Shown here: positions 25,838 through 33,784 of the stretch, piece after piece
Position numbering within the stretch: the first letter of the stretch is position 1
How the letters are laid out: each line of letters starts with the position of its first letter
Assembly (NCBI RefSeq): GCF_001635685.1
Contig: NZ_LWFF01000346.1
Location: 45,987-109,986 of the forward strand
Direction: 5' to 3'
Source: Erythrobacter sp. HI0063
GTDB lineage: Bacteria > Pseudomonadota > Alphaproteobacteria > Sphingomonadales > Sphingomonadaceae
Length of the DNA: 64,000 nucleotides
Notes under the pieces: model-generated
Database searches by the model: none
Told to the model about the DNA's origin: nothing
The model's input: only the letters and a program-made list of their open reading frames with translations
Program-made: the position numbers and the translations under genes

Positions 25838-26239
25838 ATGTCGGCAGTACAGGGTTTGGAGCGGTGGCATCGGGCGATGGCGGACGGAAACGATGCCGCC
25901 AGCCTCGGCCCGATGATCGCCGAGGATGCGGTGTTCCATTCGCCGGTCGTCCATACGCCGCAAAAGGGCCGTCCGATCGTGACCGCCTATCTCGCCGCCG
26001 CCGGGCAGACGCTCGCCAATGACAGCTTTCGCTATGTCCGCGAGCTGGTGGATGGCGACACCGCGATGCTCGAATTCGAGACCGAGATGGAGGGCATCCA
26101 CGTCAACGGTGTCGATATCATCCGCTTCGATGCGGACGGCGCGATCCTGGATTTCAAAGTGATGGTGCGGCCCCTGAAGGCCGTGAACAAGGTCTGGGAA
26201 ATGATGGCCGCACAGCTCGAGCGTGACCGCGCCAGCTGA
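25838..26239 (+). CDS. NTF2-like / SnoaL-fold protein
   Basis: This is a 133-residue single-domain protein of the NTF2-like superfamily: LERWHRAMADGNDAASLGPMI, then AEDAVFHSPVV, then late strands HVNGVDIIRFDADGAILDFKVM. These small cone-shaped folds serve as isomerases, hydrolases or binding domains, and sequence alone does not identify the ligand. It converges exactly with the BLUF gene: the stop codons are adjacent at 26239/26240. Confidence 0.78.
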   Translation: MSAVQGLERWHRAMADGNDAASLGPMIAEDAVFHSPVVHTPQKGRPIVTAYLAAAGQTLANDSFRYVRELVDGDTAMLEFETEMEGIHVNGVDIIRFDADGAILDFKVMVRPLKAVNKVWEMMAAQLERDRAS

Positions 26240-26629
26240 TCAGGCGGCCTTTCGCTGCGCTCCGAAACGTTCGATCTCGGCGCGCATTTCGTTGGGCAGA
26301 TCCGCATGATAGATCGCCGCGAGTTCATCTTCGGCGCCCAGCCCCGCGCGGCGCATCTTCCACTTCGGGAACAGACGATCCTCGCGCTGGGCGCGATGCA
26401 GGATACGAACCGAATGGTGGCGATAATCCCCGCTCAACACGTTAAGCAGAGACTCGAGCGCCATCGCCGACCCTTCGATATATTGCAGGAATTCGCGACC
26501 GTCATAAATCAGGAATCCGGTCACTTGGCGTTGAGGATTGTTGCGGGCCGATTCCTCGATGATCGCAAACACATCGCCGCTGTCGACATGCGTTGAAGCG
26601 ACGCTCGAATACAAAAGGCTGGAAATCAT
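26240..26629 (-). CDS. BLUF-domain blue-light sensor
   Basis: The 129-residue protein is a single BLUF domain binding FAD. The key residues are visible: the tyrosine in LLYSSVAS (Y7), asparagines in RNNPQRQVTGFLIYDG (about 29-44) and the glutamine in REFLQYIEG (about Q49), the Tyr-Gln pair that signals the light state. The remaining C-terminal part is short, with no fused output domain, so it would act by protein-protein contact. It lies 91 bases downstream of rho on the same strand. Target and physiological role are unknown. Confidence 0.9.
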   Translation of the reverse strand: MISSLLYSSVASTHVDSGDVFAIIEESARNNPQRQVTGFLIYDGREFLQYIEGSAMALESLLNVLSGDYRHHSVRILHRAQREDRLFPKWKMRRAGLGAEDELAAIYHADLPNEMRAEIERFGAQRKAA

Positions 26630-26720
26630 CCTCGACCCACCTCGTTACCCGTCCAAGCCGTTCATGGCCCGGAATGGTAACGAAGCGCTTAAGCGTGTCG
26701 TCTGACGACGACTTGCTAAC

Positions 26721-27986
26721 CTATTGATTCATCGTCGCGAAGAAGTCTTCATTGGTCTTGGAATCCTTCATCTTGTCGAGGAGGAATTCCATCGCGTCGA
26801 TCGTGCCCATCTGCATGAGAATGCGGCGCAGCACCCACATCTTCGACAGCTTGTCCTTCTCGACCAGCAGCTCTTCCTTGCGCGTGCCGGACTTGCCGAC
26901 ATCCAGGGCCGGGAAGATGCGCTTGTCGGCCACCTTGCGGTCGAGCACGATTTCGCTGTTGCCGGTGCCCTTGAACTCTTCGAAAATCACTTCGTCCATG
27001 CGGCTGCCGGTATCGATCAGCGCGGTGGCGATGATGGAGAGCGAGCCGCCCTCCTCGATATTGCGCGCCGCGCCGAAGAAGCGCTTGGGCCGCTGGAGCG
27101 CGTTGGCATCGACACCGCCCGTCAGCACCTTGCCGGAACTGGGCACGACAGTGTTGTAGGCGCGGCCGAGGCGCGTGATCGAATCCAGGAGGATCACGAC
27201 GTCGTGCTTGTGCTCGACCAGGCGCTTGGCCTTTTCGATTACCATTTCGGCGACCTGGACGTGGCGATTGGCAGGCTCGTCGAAGGTGGAGGAAATCACC
27301 TCGCCCTTCACCGAACGCTGCATGTCGGTGACTTCCTCGGGCCGCTCGTCGACGAGCAGGACGAGGAGGAAAACCTCGGGGTGATTGTCCGTGATCGCTT
27401 TGGCGATGTTCTGGAGCAGCACCGTCTTACCCGTACGCGGCGGCGCGACGATCAGCGCGCGCTGGCCCTTGCCCTGCGGGCTGACGATATCGATCACCCG
27501 CGCGCTCTTGTCCTTCACCGTCGGATCGAGCGTATCGAGCGACAGCTTCTGTTCGGGATAAAGGGGCGTCAGATTGTCGAAATTGGTGCGCATCCGCACC
27601 GCGTCGGGCTCGTCGAAATTGACCTTGTAGAGCGTGGTCAGCGCGAAATAGCGTTCGCCTTCCTTGGGCGCGCGGATTTCGCCTTCGACCGTGTCCCCGG
27701 TCCGGAGGCCCCATTTGCGGACCTGATTGGGCGAGACGTAGATATCGTCCGGCCCGGCAAGGTAATTGGCTTCGGGGCTGCGCAGGAAGCCGAAGCCGTC
27801 CTGCATCACCTCGATGGTGCCGATCCCCATGATCTTTTCTTCGTATTCCTCGTCCTCGGCCAGTTCGCGCAGGATGCAGAACATGAGGTCCTGCCGCCGC
27901 ATCGTGCTCGCGCCCTCGACGCCGAGTTCTTCGGCCATCGACACGAGGTCGGCCGGGGTTTTTTCTTTCAAGTCCTTGAGATGCAT
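26721..27986 (-). CDS. rho: transcription termination factor Rho
   Basis: A hexameric RNA-dependent ATPase. The 421-residue protein has an N-terminal Rho_N/cold-shock part ([33 protein letters not shown]), the Walker A stretch [12 protein letters not shown] near 180, and the Walker B/Q-loop stretch [15 protein letters not shown]. The length is that of compact alphaproteobacterial Rho, without the long inserts seen in Actinobacteria. It follows hemE and hemJ on the same strand, an order also found left of the Caulobacter origin. Confidence 0.98.
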   Translation of the reverse strand: MHLKDLKEKTPADLVSMAEELGVEGASTMRRQDLMFCILRELAEDEEYEEKIMGIGTIEVMQDGFGFLRSPEANYLAGPDDIYVSPNQVRKWGLRTGDTVEGEIRAPKEGERYFALTTLYKVNFDEPDAVRMRTNFDNLTPLYPEQKLSLDTLDPTVKDKSARVIDIVSPQGKGQRALIVAPPRTGKTVLLQNIAKAITDNHPEVFLLVLLVDERPEEVTDMQRSVKGEVISSTFDEPANRHVQVAEMVIEKAKRLVEHKHDVVILLDSITRLGRAYNTVVPSSGKVLTGGVDANALQRPKRFFGAARNIEEGGSLSIIATALIDTGSRMDEVIFEEFKGTGNSEIVLDRKVADKRIFPALDVGKSGTRKEELLVEKDKLSKMWVLRRILMQMGTIDAMEFLLDKMKDSKTNEDFFATMNQ

Positions 27987-28129
27987 TAGTTTTCTCGAAT
28001 TATAAAAAGTCTTGGAATGGCCCGGGAGGTCGTGAGTCCGCAGTTTGGATCGCGAACAGGCTTGGGGAAAGCAGACCCGGCCGGCGCGATCGTATCGCGC
28101 AAGCCTCAGCCGAAAGGAGACATCGGATT

Positions 28130-28150
28130 ACGGGCGGCTCAACCGCCCGT
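28130..28150. terminator. hairpin between hemJ and rho
   Basis: Arms ACGGGCGG and CCGCCCGT with loop CTCAA form a perfect 8-bp stem, 18 bases past the hemJ stop. No T run follows on the minus strand. It may end part of hemE-hemJ transcription or be a leader element for rho. The rest of the 182-base gap shows no other feature that I trust. Confidence 0.45.
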
Positions 28151-28168
28151 CAATCGGGAACAGAGAAA

Positions 28169-28612
28169 TCAGAACGGTTTGACGATCACCAGCACCACGA
28201 TCAGCGCCAGAAGGATCGCAGGCACTTCGCCGAACAGCTTCAGCTGCTTCTCGCTCAAGGGCCGTGCGCCCCCGATCATCTTCTTCGCCTGGACGACCAT
28301 ATACATGTGATAGCCCGTCATCAGCAGCACCAGCAGCAGCTTGGCGTGGAACCACCCTTGCGAAAACGCGCCGATCGTCCCGGCCAGCGCGAAACCGAGC
28401 ACCCAGACCACAATCAGGCTCGGCGTCAGGATGATATGACGCAATTTGCCGATCCGGTCCTTCCACACCGCGGTTTCGGGCGCATCCGCATCGTAGGGAT
28501 ACAGATACAGCATCTGGCGCGGAAGGATGAACAGGCCCGCCATCCAGAACACCATGAAAATGATATGGCCGGCCTTGAGCCAGAGATAGGTCATGGAAAA
28601 CACATCCTGCAT
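28169..28612 (-). CDS. hemJ: protoporphyrinogen oxidase HemJ
   Basis: HemJ is a membrane enzyme oxidising protoporphyrinogen IX to protoporphyrin IX. I start at ATG 28612 (MQDVFSMTYLWLKAGHIIFM), giving 147 residues, the usual size. Four hydrophobic helices are visible. Conserved elements include the histidine at residue 16 in KAGHIIFMVFWMAGLF, the arginine of LPRQMLYLY, and WFHAKLLLVLLMTGYHMYM. It follows hemE by 52 bases, so two haem steps are adjacent to the putative replication origin. Confidence 0.93.
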   Translation of the reverse strand: MQDVFSMTYLWLKAGHIIFMVFWMAGLFILPRQMLYLYPYDADAPETAVWKDRIGKLRHIILTPSLIVVWVLGFALAGTIGAFSQGWFHAKLLLVLLMTGYHMYMVVQAKKMIGGARPLSEKQLKLFGEVPAILLALIVVLVIVKPF

Positions 28613-28664
28613 CGCCAGCCCATCTAGGACCGTGCCGGGCCCGCGCCAAGGGTGAGTTTGGCGA

Positions 28665-29681
28665 TCAACCGCGAATGGCCGCAAGCAGACGTTCGACATG
28701 CTCTATCGGCGTGCGGCGATCTATCCCGTGGCCGAGATTGAACACGTGCGGCCGATCGCCCAGCGCATCGAGGATGAATCGGGCGCGCTTTTCGAGATCG
28801 TCGCTTCCCGCCAGCAGCAGGAGCGGATCGAGATTGCCCTGCACCGGCATCCCTTCGGGCAGAGCGCGCGCCGCCCAGACGGGATCGAGCGTTTCGTCGA
28901 GGCCGACCGCATCGACGCCGGTTTCGCGCGCATATCCGGGCAGTTTCTCGCCCGCGCCCTTGGGGAAACCGATCACCGGCGTATCGGGATGCGACTGCTT
29001 CAGCGCCGCCACGATCGCCGCGTTAGGCGCGATCACCTGTTTTTCGAACTGGTCGGGCGCCAGGCTTCCCGCCCAGCTGTCGAAGATCTGCACCGCTTCG
29101 GCACCGGCATCGATCTGGCCGCGCAGATACGTCACGGTCTGATCGACGATCCGTTCGAGAATCGCCTTGAGGCGCGCAGGATCGCGATAAGCCAGCGCGC
29201 GGGCATCGTGCTGGTCCCGGCTGCCCTCGCCCGCGATCATGTAGGTCGCGACCGTCCAGGGCGATCCGGCAAAGCCCAGCATGGTGGTTTCCGGCCCCAG
29301 TCTCGCCCGGCAGCGGCGCACCGTCTCGTAGATCGGCTCGTAGCGTTCTGGATGGGGCTCCAGAGCGTCGAGAGAGGTCTCCAGAAGCGTTGGCGAGAGT
29401 TTGGGCCCCTCACCTGCCAGAAACTCCAGATGCTGCCCCAGAGCGTGCGGAACGATCAGGATGTCGGAAAACAGGATCGCTCCGTCGAACCCGAAGCGTT
29501 CGATCGGTTGCAAGGTCACTTCGCAGGCCGCTTCGCTATCGTAGGCGAGTTCGAGGAAGCCGCCCTTCTCAGCGCGCAGTTCGCGATATTCGGGCAGGTA
29601 GCGCCCCGCCTGGCGCATGAGCCAGACGGGCGCACGGGGCCCGCGTTTTCCGTTCAGAGTATCGAGCAGGAGACCGGGCAT
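28665..29681 (-). CDS. hemE: uroporphyrinogen decarboxylase
   Basis: HemE decarboxylates uroporphyrinogen III to coproporphyrinogen III. I choose the ATG at 29681 (MPGLLLDTLNG), the family-typical start, giving 338 residues. An in-frame TTG at 29699 would add six residues but lies inside an AT-rich palindrome. The signature PVWLMRQAGRYLPEYR near 19-34 and the FDGAILFSDILIVP region are intact. It begins a leftward hemE-hemJ-(rho) series and flanks the 344-bp gap that I call candidate oriC. Confidence 0.96.
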   Translation of the reverse strand: MPGLLLDTLNGKRGPRAPVWLMRQAGRYLPEYRELRAEKGGFLELAYDSEAACEVTLQPIERFGFDGAILFSDILIVPHALGQHLEFLAGEGPKLSPTLLETSLDALEPHPERYEPIYETVRRCRARLGPETTMLGFAGSPWTVATYMIAGEGSRDQHDARALAYRDPARLKAILERIVDQTVTYLRGQIDAGAEAVQIFDSWAGSLAPDQFEKQVIAPNAAIVAALKQSHPDTPVIGFPKGAGEKLPGYARETGVDAVGLDETLDPVWAARALPEGMPVQGNLDPLLLLAGSDDLEKRARFILDALGDRPHVFNLGHGIDRRTPIEHVERLLAAIRG

Positions 29682-30025
29682 CGGGTAGGTCCAATCCAAT
29701 AATACAATATTATTATAGAGTCTGATGGAGTCTGTTGGCCCTGTGGAAAGCGGGCATATCCCGCCCCTGCCCGATTTCTCCCGCTCATGCCAGAGCGAGG
29801 CGGCGTGCGACTCGTGGTCGGATTTGAGTCAAACGCGAACTCTCCCCGCTATCCCCAGCCTGTCGACATCCCTGCTTGCCTGTCGGCAAGTGACGGGGCG
29901 GATCGGCCGGTAGCGGGGAGCGAATCCCCTCCCCAACTTGTCGCCAGCTTCGTCCCGTGGTTTATGCCGGGGTTCTCCACAGGGCGGCAGAGACGAAACC
30001 GACACCAAACAGGGGCGACAAGGCA
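29682..30025. other. oriC: candidate chromosomal replication origin (oriC)
   Basis: This 344-bp gap lies between divergent hemE and ppsR (the RP001/CC0001-type gene). That is the position of the Caulobacter origin and a conserved context in alphaproteobacteria. It contains an AT-rich palindrome at the hemE end (29698-29714), a DnaA-box-like TTCTCCACA (29973-29981, 8 of 9 to TTATCCACA), weaker 7-of-9 matches at 29742-29750 (minus) and 29849-29857, the hairpins CTTGCC-TGTC-GGCAAG (29875-29890) and GGGGA-N5-TCCCC (29915-29929), and four GANTC sites in 29718-29830. Genes on both sides point away from it. Function is inferred. Confidence 0.75.
29698..29714. repeat. AT-rich palindrome, possible DNA-unwinding element
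   Basis: AATAATA-CAA-TATTATT is a perfect 7-bp-arm inverted repeat in otherwise GC-rich DNA. It overlaps a possible TTG start of hemE and lies at one edge of the candidate origin. It could be an unwinding element or a protein site. Confidence 0.5.
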
Positions 30026-30874
30026 GTGAACCGCATCCATCTCCATCTCGTTTCGGACTCCACGGGAGAGACGCTGGAGATGATCGCCAAGGCCGCGCTC
30101 GCCCAGTTTGAGGACGCCGATGTGGTCCGCCATTTCTGGCCAATGGTCCGCTCGCGCCAGCATCTCGACCGGATCGTGCCCGATCTCTCCGCCGATCCGG
30201 GCCTCGTCCTTTACACGCTCGTCAATCCCGAAACCAGAGAACGGCTGGAGGAACGGTGCCGCACGCTGGGGCTTTCGGCGGTGCCGGTGCTGGATGGCGT
30301 GACTGCTGCGTTGGAATCGGCGCTGGGTCAGGAAGCGCGCGGCAAGCCCGGCCGCCAGCACCTGATGGACAAGGCCTATTTCGACCGGGTCGAAGCGATC
30401 CAGTTCACGATCGCGCATGATGACGGAGTCGGCTGGGAGGATTGGGAAGAGGCCGATATCGTGCTGGCGGGCGTTTCGCGCAGCTCCAAGACGCCGACCA
30501 GCATCTATCTCGCCAATCGCGGCTACAAGGTGGCGAATATCCCGCTGGTCGTGGAAAGCCCGCCCCCGTCCTCGCTGTTCCAGTTGAAGAAGCCTCTCGT
30601 CGTCGGTCTGACCAGCGCGCCGGAACGCCTGGTGCAGATCCGGCGCAACCGGCTGCTCAGCCTCAACGAAGGCACCACGACCGATTATGTCGATCACGAG
30701 CGGGTGAAGGAGGAAATCCTGTTCGCGCGGCGCATGTTCGCGGACAAGGGCTGGCCGATCATCGACGTGACGCGCCGCTCGATCGAGGAAACGGCGGCGG
30801 CGGTCATCAAGCTGCTGGGCGAACGCAGCCGACGGGCTGACGATGGGCAATTCGAAGGGTTGAAGCCGATATGA
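30026..30874 (+). CDS. pyruvate, phosphate dikinase regulatory protein (kinase/pyrophosphorylase, DUF299)
   Basis: Bifunctional regulator of the PpsR/PDRP type, which phosphorylates (ADP-dependent) and dephosphorylates PEP-synthesising dikinases. From GTG 30026 it has 282 residues. Family landmarks are the N-terminal HLHLVSDSTGETLE (5-18) and the P-loop-like GVSRSSKTPTSIYLA (149-163). This gene is the RP001/CC0001 equivalent that borders the origin in many alphaproteobacteria. Its stop overlaps the maf start as ATGA, opening the rightward ppsR-maf-aroE-coaE-dnaQ string. Confidence 0.93.
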   Translation: MNRIHLHLVSDSTGETLEMIAKAALAQFEDADVVRHFWPMVRSRQHLDRIVPDLSADPGLVLYTLVNPETRERLEERCRTLGLSAVPVLDGVTAALESALGQEARGKPGRQHLMDKAYFDRVEAIQFTIAHDDGVGWEDWEEADIVLAGVSRSSKTPTSIYLANRGYKVANIPLVVESPPPSSLFQLKKPLVVGLTSAPERLVQIRRNRLLSLNEGTTTDYVDHERVKEEILFARRMFADKGWPIIDVTRRSIEETAAAVIKLLGERSRRADDGQFEGLKPI

Positions 30875-31500
30875 GCGATTCGATGGTCTCCGGTCGCGGG
30901 ATGGTTTCACGTGAAACAATCGTGCTCGCCTCGAACAGCGCCTCGCGCAAGGCGATGCTGAGCGCTGCGGCAGTCGAATTCGACGCGATAGCGGCGGATG
31001 TGGATGAGCGGGCGCTGGAAGCCGAGATGGACAATGCCGAACCCCCCGAAATTGCGCAGGCTCTGGCCGCGGCGAAGGCAGCGGCGGTTTCGGCCCTGCA
31101 TCCCGATCGGCTGGTGCTGGGAAGCGATTCGCTGGTCGAGGTGGACGGACGGCGATTCGACAAGCCGACAAGCCGCGAGCAGGCCGAAGATCATCTGCGC
31201 TTCTTTTCCGGCAGAGCGATGACCTTGCACAGCGCCGCCGCGCTCGCCCGCGAAGGTCGGATCGTGTGGATCGGCAGCGATTTCGCGCGGCTGGCGGTCC
31301 GCGATCTCTCCGATGACTTCATCGCCGCCTATCTCGACCTCGAATGGCCCGCCGTGTCGCACTGTGTCGGCGTATTCCGGATCGAGGGGCCGGGCGTCCA
31401 TCTGTTCGAACGGATCATGGGGGATCAGTTCACGATCCTCGGCATGCCGCTCCTGCCGGTGCTGGACGCGCTGCGCGTAGAAGGCGCGCTGACCGCATGA
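30871..31500 (+). CDS. maf: Maf family nucleotide pyrophosphatase
   Basis: Maf proteins hydrolyse non-canonical or canonical nucleoside triphosphates to monophosphates. From ATG 30871 the protein has 209 residues. The family core starts at IVLASNSASRKAML (about 17-30), with KAAAVSALHPDRLVLGSDSLV in the middle and the C-terminal IMGDQFTILGMPLLPVLDAL. The first 16 residues (including VSRET) are an extension before the core; they are encoded partly by a complete parS site. Starts and stops overlap with ppsR and aroE by four bases. Confidence 0.93.
   Translation: MSDSMVSGRGMVSRETIVLASNSASRKAMLSAAAVEFDAIAADVDERALEAEMDNAEPPEIAQALAAAKAAAVSALHPDRLVLGSDSLVEVDGRRFDKPTSREQAEDHLRFFSGRAMTLHSAAALAREGRIVWIGSDFARLAVRDLSDDFIAAYLDLEWPAVSHCVGVFRIEGPGVHLFERIMGDQFTILGMPLLPVLDALRVEGALTA
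30903..30918. other. parS site in the 5' end of maf
   Basis: GGTTTCACGTGAAACA holds the full palindromic parS core GTTTCACGTGAAAC. It lies about 0.9 kb right of the candidate oriC and is the closest of the four parS-like sites to it. Confidence 0.9.
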
Positions 31501-32351
31501 GCGTTCCTTACGCAGAAGTGATCGGCGATCCGATCGCCCAATCCAAATCGCCCGCCATCCACGGCTTCTGGCTGAAAAAGCTCGGTATCGAAGCGGACTA
31601 CCGTGCCACATGTGTCAACGCCGCAGGGCTCGAAGCCTATCTGGCGGAACGGCGCGCCGACCGAGATTGGCGCGGCTGCAACGTGACCATGCCTCACAAG
31701 CAGGCAGTACAGCCCTATCTCGATACGGTGGCGGAACCTGCCGCCGCTATCGGCGCGGCGAACACGATCCACTCGACCGAGACGACGCTTACCGGCCACA
31801 ATACCGACGCTGCCGGGTTCCTCGAGCCGCTGCGGCCCATGCTGAACCGCCAGCATTATTTCCGCATGGCGCGCATTCTGGGCACGGGCGGCGCGGCGCG
31901 CGCGATCGTGGCGGCGCTGGCGGGGGAAGGGTTCACTCTCGTCCTCGCCGGGCGCAATCCCGACAAGGCGCGCGCTCTGCTGGACGAGCTGGCCCCCGAA
32001 TGCGAACACCACGCCGTCGACCTCGCTCACTTCGCGCAAGCTACTGCTTTTGCCTTCGACGATCGCGAGGGCTGCCTCGATCTGATCGTCAATGCCAGCC
32101 CGCTGGGTATGCGCGGCCAGCCGCCACTTCTTTTCGACTGGAGCCATGCCCCACCCGGCTCGATCGCCTACGACATCGTCACCGATCCGGTCGAAACCGA
32201 GTTTCTGGCGAACGCCCGCGCAGCCGGGTTCAAAACGATCGACGGGCTTTCCATGCTGATCGGCCAGGCGGCGGCGGCGTTCGCGCTGTTTTTCGGCCAG
32301 CCCGCGCCGCGCGAGCACGATGCCGAATTGCGGGACCTGCTGACGCGATGA
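31497..32351 (+). CDS. aroE: shikimate dehydrogenase
   Basis: AroE reduces 3-dehydroshikimate with NADPH in the shikimate pathway. The start ATG 31497 overlaps the maf stop; the protein has 284 residues. The substrate-binding motif GDPIAQSKSPAIH is at 10-22, the catalytic lysine lies in NVTMPHKQAV near 62-71, and the NADP loop is ILGTGGAARAIV near 127-138. The late VNASPLGM and IDGLSMLIGQAA are typical. The order ppsR-maf-aroE-coaE-dnaQ is the one right of the Caulobacter origin. Confidence 0.96.
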   Translation: MSVPYAEVIGDPIAQSKSPAIHGFWLKKLGIEADYRATCVNAAGLEAYLAERRADRDWRGCNVTMPHKQAVQPYLDTVAEPAAAIGAANTIHSTETTLTGHNTDAAGFLEPLRPMLNRQHYFRMARILGTGGAARAIVAALAGEGFTLVLAGRNPDKARALLDELAPECEHHAVDLAHFAQATAFAFDDREGCLDLIVNASPLGMRGQPPLLFDWSHAPPGSIAYDIVTDPVETEFLANARAAGFKTIDGLSMLIGQAAAAFALFFGQPAPREHDAELRDLLTR

Positions 32352-32953
32352 CTAGACCGCTCATCGTCGGGCTCACCGGGTCGATCGGGATGGGCAAGTC
32401 CACCGTCGCGGCGATGTTCGCAGGCGCGGGCGTGCCCGTGTTCGACGCCGATCACGAAGTGCGCGCGATGCAGGGGCCCGGCGGTGCGCTGGTGCCCACG
32501 ATCGAGGCGGCCTTTCCCGGCAGCACCGGGCCAGAGGGCGTGTTGCGGGAAAAGCTCGGCGCGCTGGTGTTCGGCGACAAGCACGCCCTCGCCCGGCTTG
32601 AAGCCATCGTCCATCCCGCCGTGGCGGAGCGGCGGGCATCGTTCCTCGAGCGGCATGCGGAAGCACCACTGGTCGTGTTCGACATCCCGCTCCTGTTCGA
32701 AAAGGGCGGTGCGGACGCAGTGGACCGGGTTGTGGTGGTGTCCGCTCCCGCAGCGGTCCAGCGTGAACGCGTGCTGGCACGAGCCGGAATGACCGAAGCG
32801 AAATTCGCCGACATCCTCGCTTTGCAGACTCCCGACGCTGAAAAGCGCGCCCGTGCCGATCACATCGTCGATACCGGTGTGTCGATCGAGGAGACCGAGG
32901 CGGAGGTGCTGGCCCTGATCGAGCGCCTGAAGGCGATATCCGACCCCTTGTAA
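32348..32953 (+). CDS. coaE: dephospho-CoA kinase
   Basis: CoaE phosphorylates dephospho-CoA, the last step of coenzyme A synthesis. The 201-residue protein shows the P-loop GLTGSIGMGKST at 8-19, FDADHEVRAM near 35, and VFDIPLLFEKGG near 109-120. The start ATG 32348 overlaps the aroE stop as ATGA. It is followed by dnaQ after 30 bases. Confidence 0.96.
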   Translation: MTRPLIVGLTGSIGMGKSTVAAMFAGAGVPVFDADHEVRAMQGPGGALVPTIEAAFPGSTGPEGVLREKLGALVFGDKHALARLEAIVHPAVAERRASFLERHAEAPLVVFDIPLLFEKGGADAVDRVVVVSAPAAVQRERVLARAGMTEAKFADILALQTPDAEKRARADHIVDTGVSIEETEAEVLALIERLKAISDPL

Positions 32954-32983
32954 TCCGGTCCGCCCCGTCCGATAGGTATCGCA

Positions 32984-33688
32984 ATGCGCGAAATCGTCTT
33001 CGACACCGAAACCACCGGCCTCGACCCCAAGACGGGGGATCGCATGGTGGAAATCGGGTGCGTCGAGATCGTCAATCTCATGCCCACGGGCCGCACCTTC
33101 CACGCCTATTACAATCCCGAACGGGACATGCCTGCAGGGGCCGAAGCGGTCCACGGCCTGTCCGCCGCCTTCCTGTCGGACAAGCCGCTGTTCAAGGACG
33201 GAGCCAAGGGTCTGCTCGACTTTATCGGCGAAGATCCGTTGGTGGCGCACAATGCGGGCTTCGATTTCGGGTTTCTCAACGCCGAACTGGAATTGTGCGG
33301 GCTGGCGGCGGTCTGCACCAGCCGGATGGTCGATACCGTGGCGCTGGCGCGCAAGCGGCATCCGGGGGCGAAGCTCTCGCTCGATGCGCTGTGTAGCCGC
33401 TACGGGATCGATCGCAGCCACCGGGTCAAGCACGGCGCGCTGCTCGATGCGGAATTGCTGGCGCAGGTCTATGTCGAATTGCGCGGCGGGCGGCAGATCG
33501 GGCTGGAACTGGCGGCGGATGCGGCGCCCGCACAGGGGCGCGACGAGCTCATGCCCGCCTCGATCCAGCTGCGCACGGCTTCCGTCGGCGCGCGCCGCGA
33601 ACCGCGCCCCCACGCTCCATCCGCCGCCGAACTGGCGCGCCATGCCGAATTCGTCGGGCGGATGCAGGCACCATTGTGGTTGAAGTGA
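32984..33688 (+). CDS. dnaQ: DNA polymerase III epsilon subunit (proofreading exonuclease)
   Basis: A 3'-5' exonuclease of 234 residues. ExoI is FDTETTGLDP (6-15) with D7 and E9, ExoII is VAHNAGFDFGFLNAEL near 88-103, and ExoIII epsilon has KHGALLDAELLAQVY near 150-164 with the catalytic His and Asp. The C-terminal segment that binds the alpha subunit is present. The polymerase subunit is thus encoded within 3.5 kb of the candidate origin, in the rightward operon. Confidence 0.95.
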   Translation: MREIVFDTETTGLDPKTGDRMVEIGCVEIVNLMPTGRTFHAYYNPERDMPAGAEAVHGLSAAFLSDKPLFKDGAKGLLDFIGEDPLVAHNAGFDFGFLNAELELCGLAAVCTSRMVDTVALARKRHPGAKLSLDALCSRYGIDRSHRVKHGALLDAELLAQVYVELRGGRQIGLELAADAAPAQGRDELMPASIQLRTASVGARREPRPHAPSAAELARHAEFVGRMQAPLWLK

Positions 33689-33784
33689 TTTAGGGAATGC
33701 CGGTGCGCTTCGGGACGGCGGAGCGCGGCGGACGAGCCAGGCCGGGATCGGCATCGACGACGTTAAACAAGGAGAACGATTTTT

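Noticed and set aside
26686..26709. Palindromes CGCTTAAGCG and GTCGTC-T-GACGAC between rho and the BLUF gene, considered as a terminator
   Set aside because: Short stems with no T run; they could be chance in GC-rich DNA.
26724..27989. A 421-codon open frame on the + strand exactly opposite rho
   Set aside because: It is an antisense shadow caused by the GC-rich codon pattern of rho; the composition (many H, D, R, E) is not protein-like and no family is recognised.
27999..28004. TATAAT on the minus strand just before the rho start
   Set aside because: It lies about 13 bases from the start codon and has no -35, so it would leave almost no leader; probably chance.
28698..29702. A 334-codon + strand frame opposite hemE
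   Set aside because: Antisense shadow; hemE has a full family signature on the minus strand.
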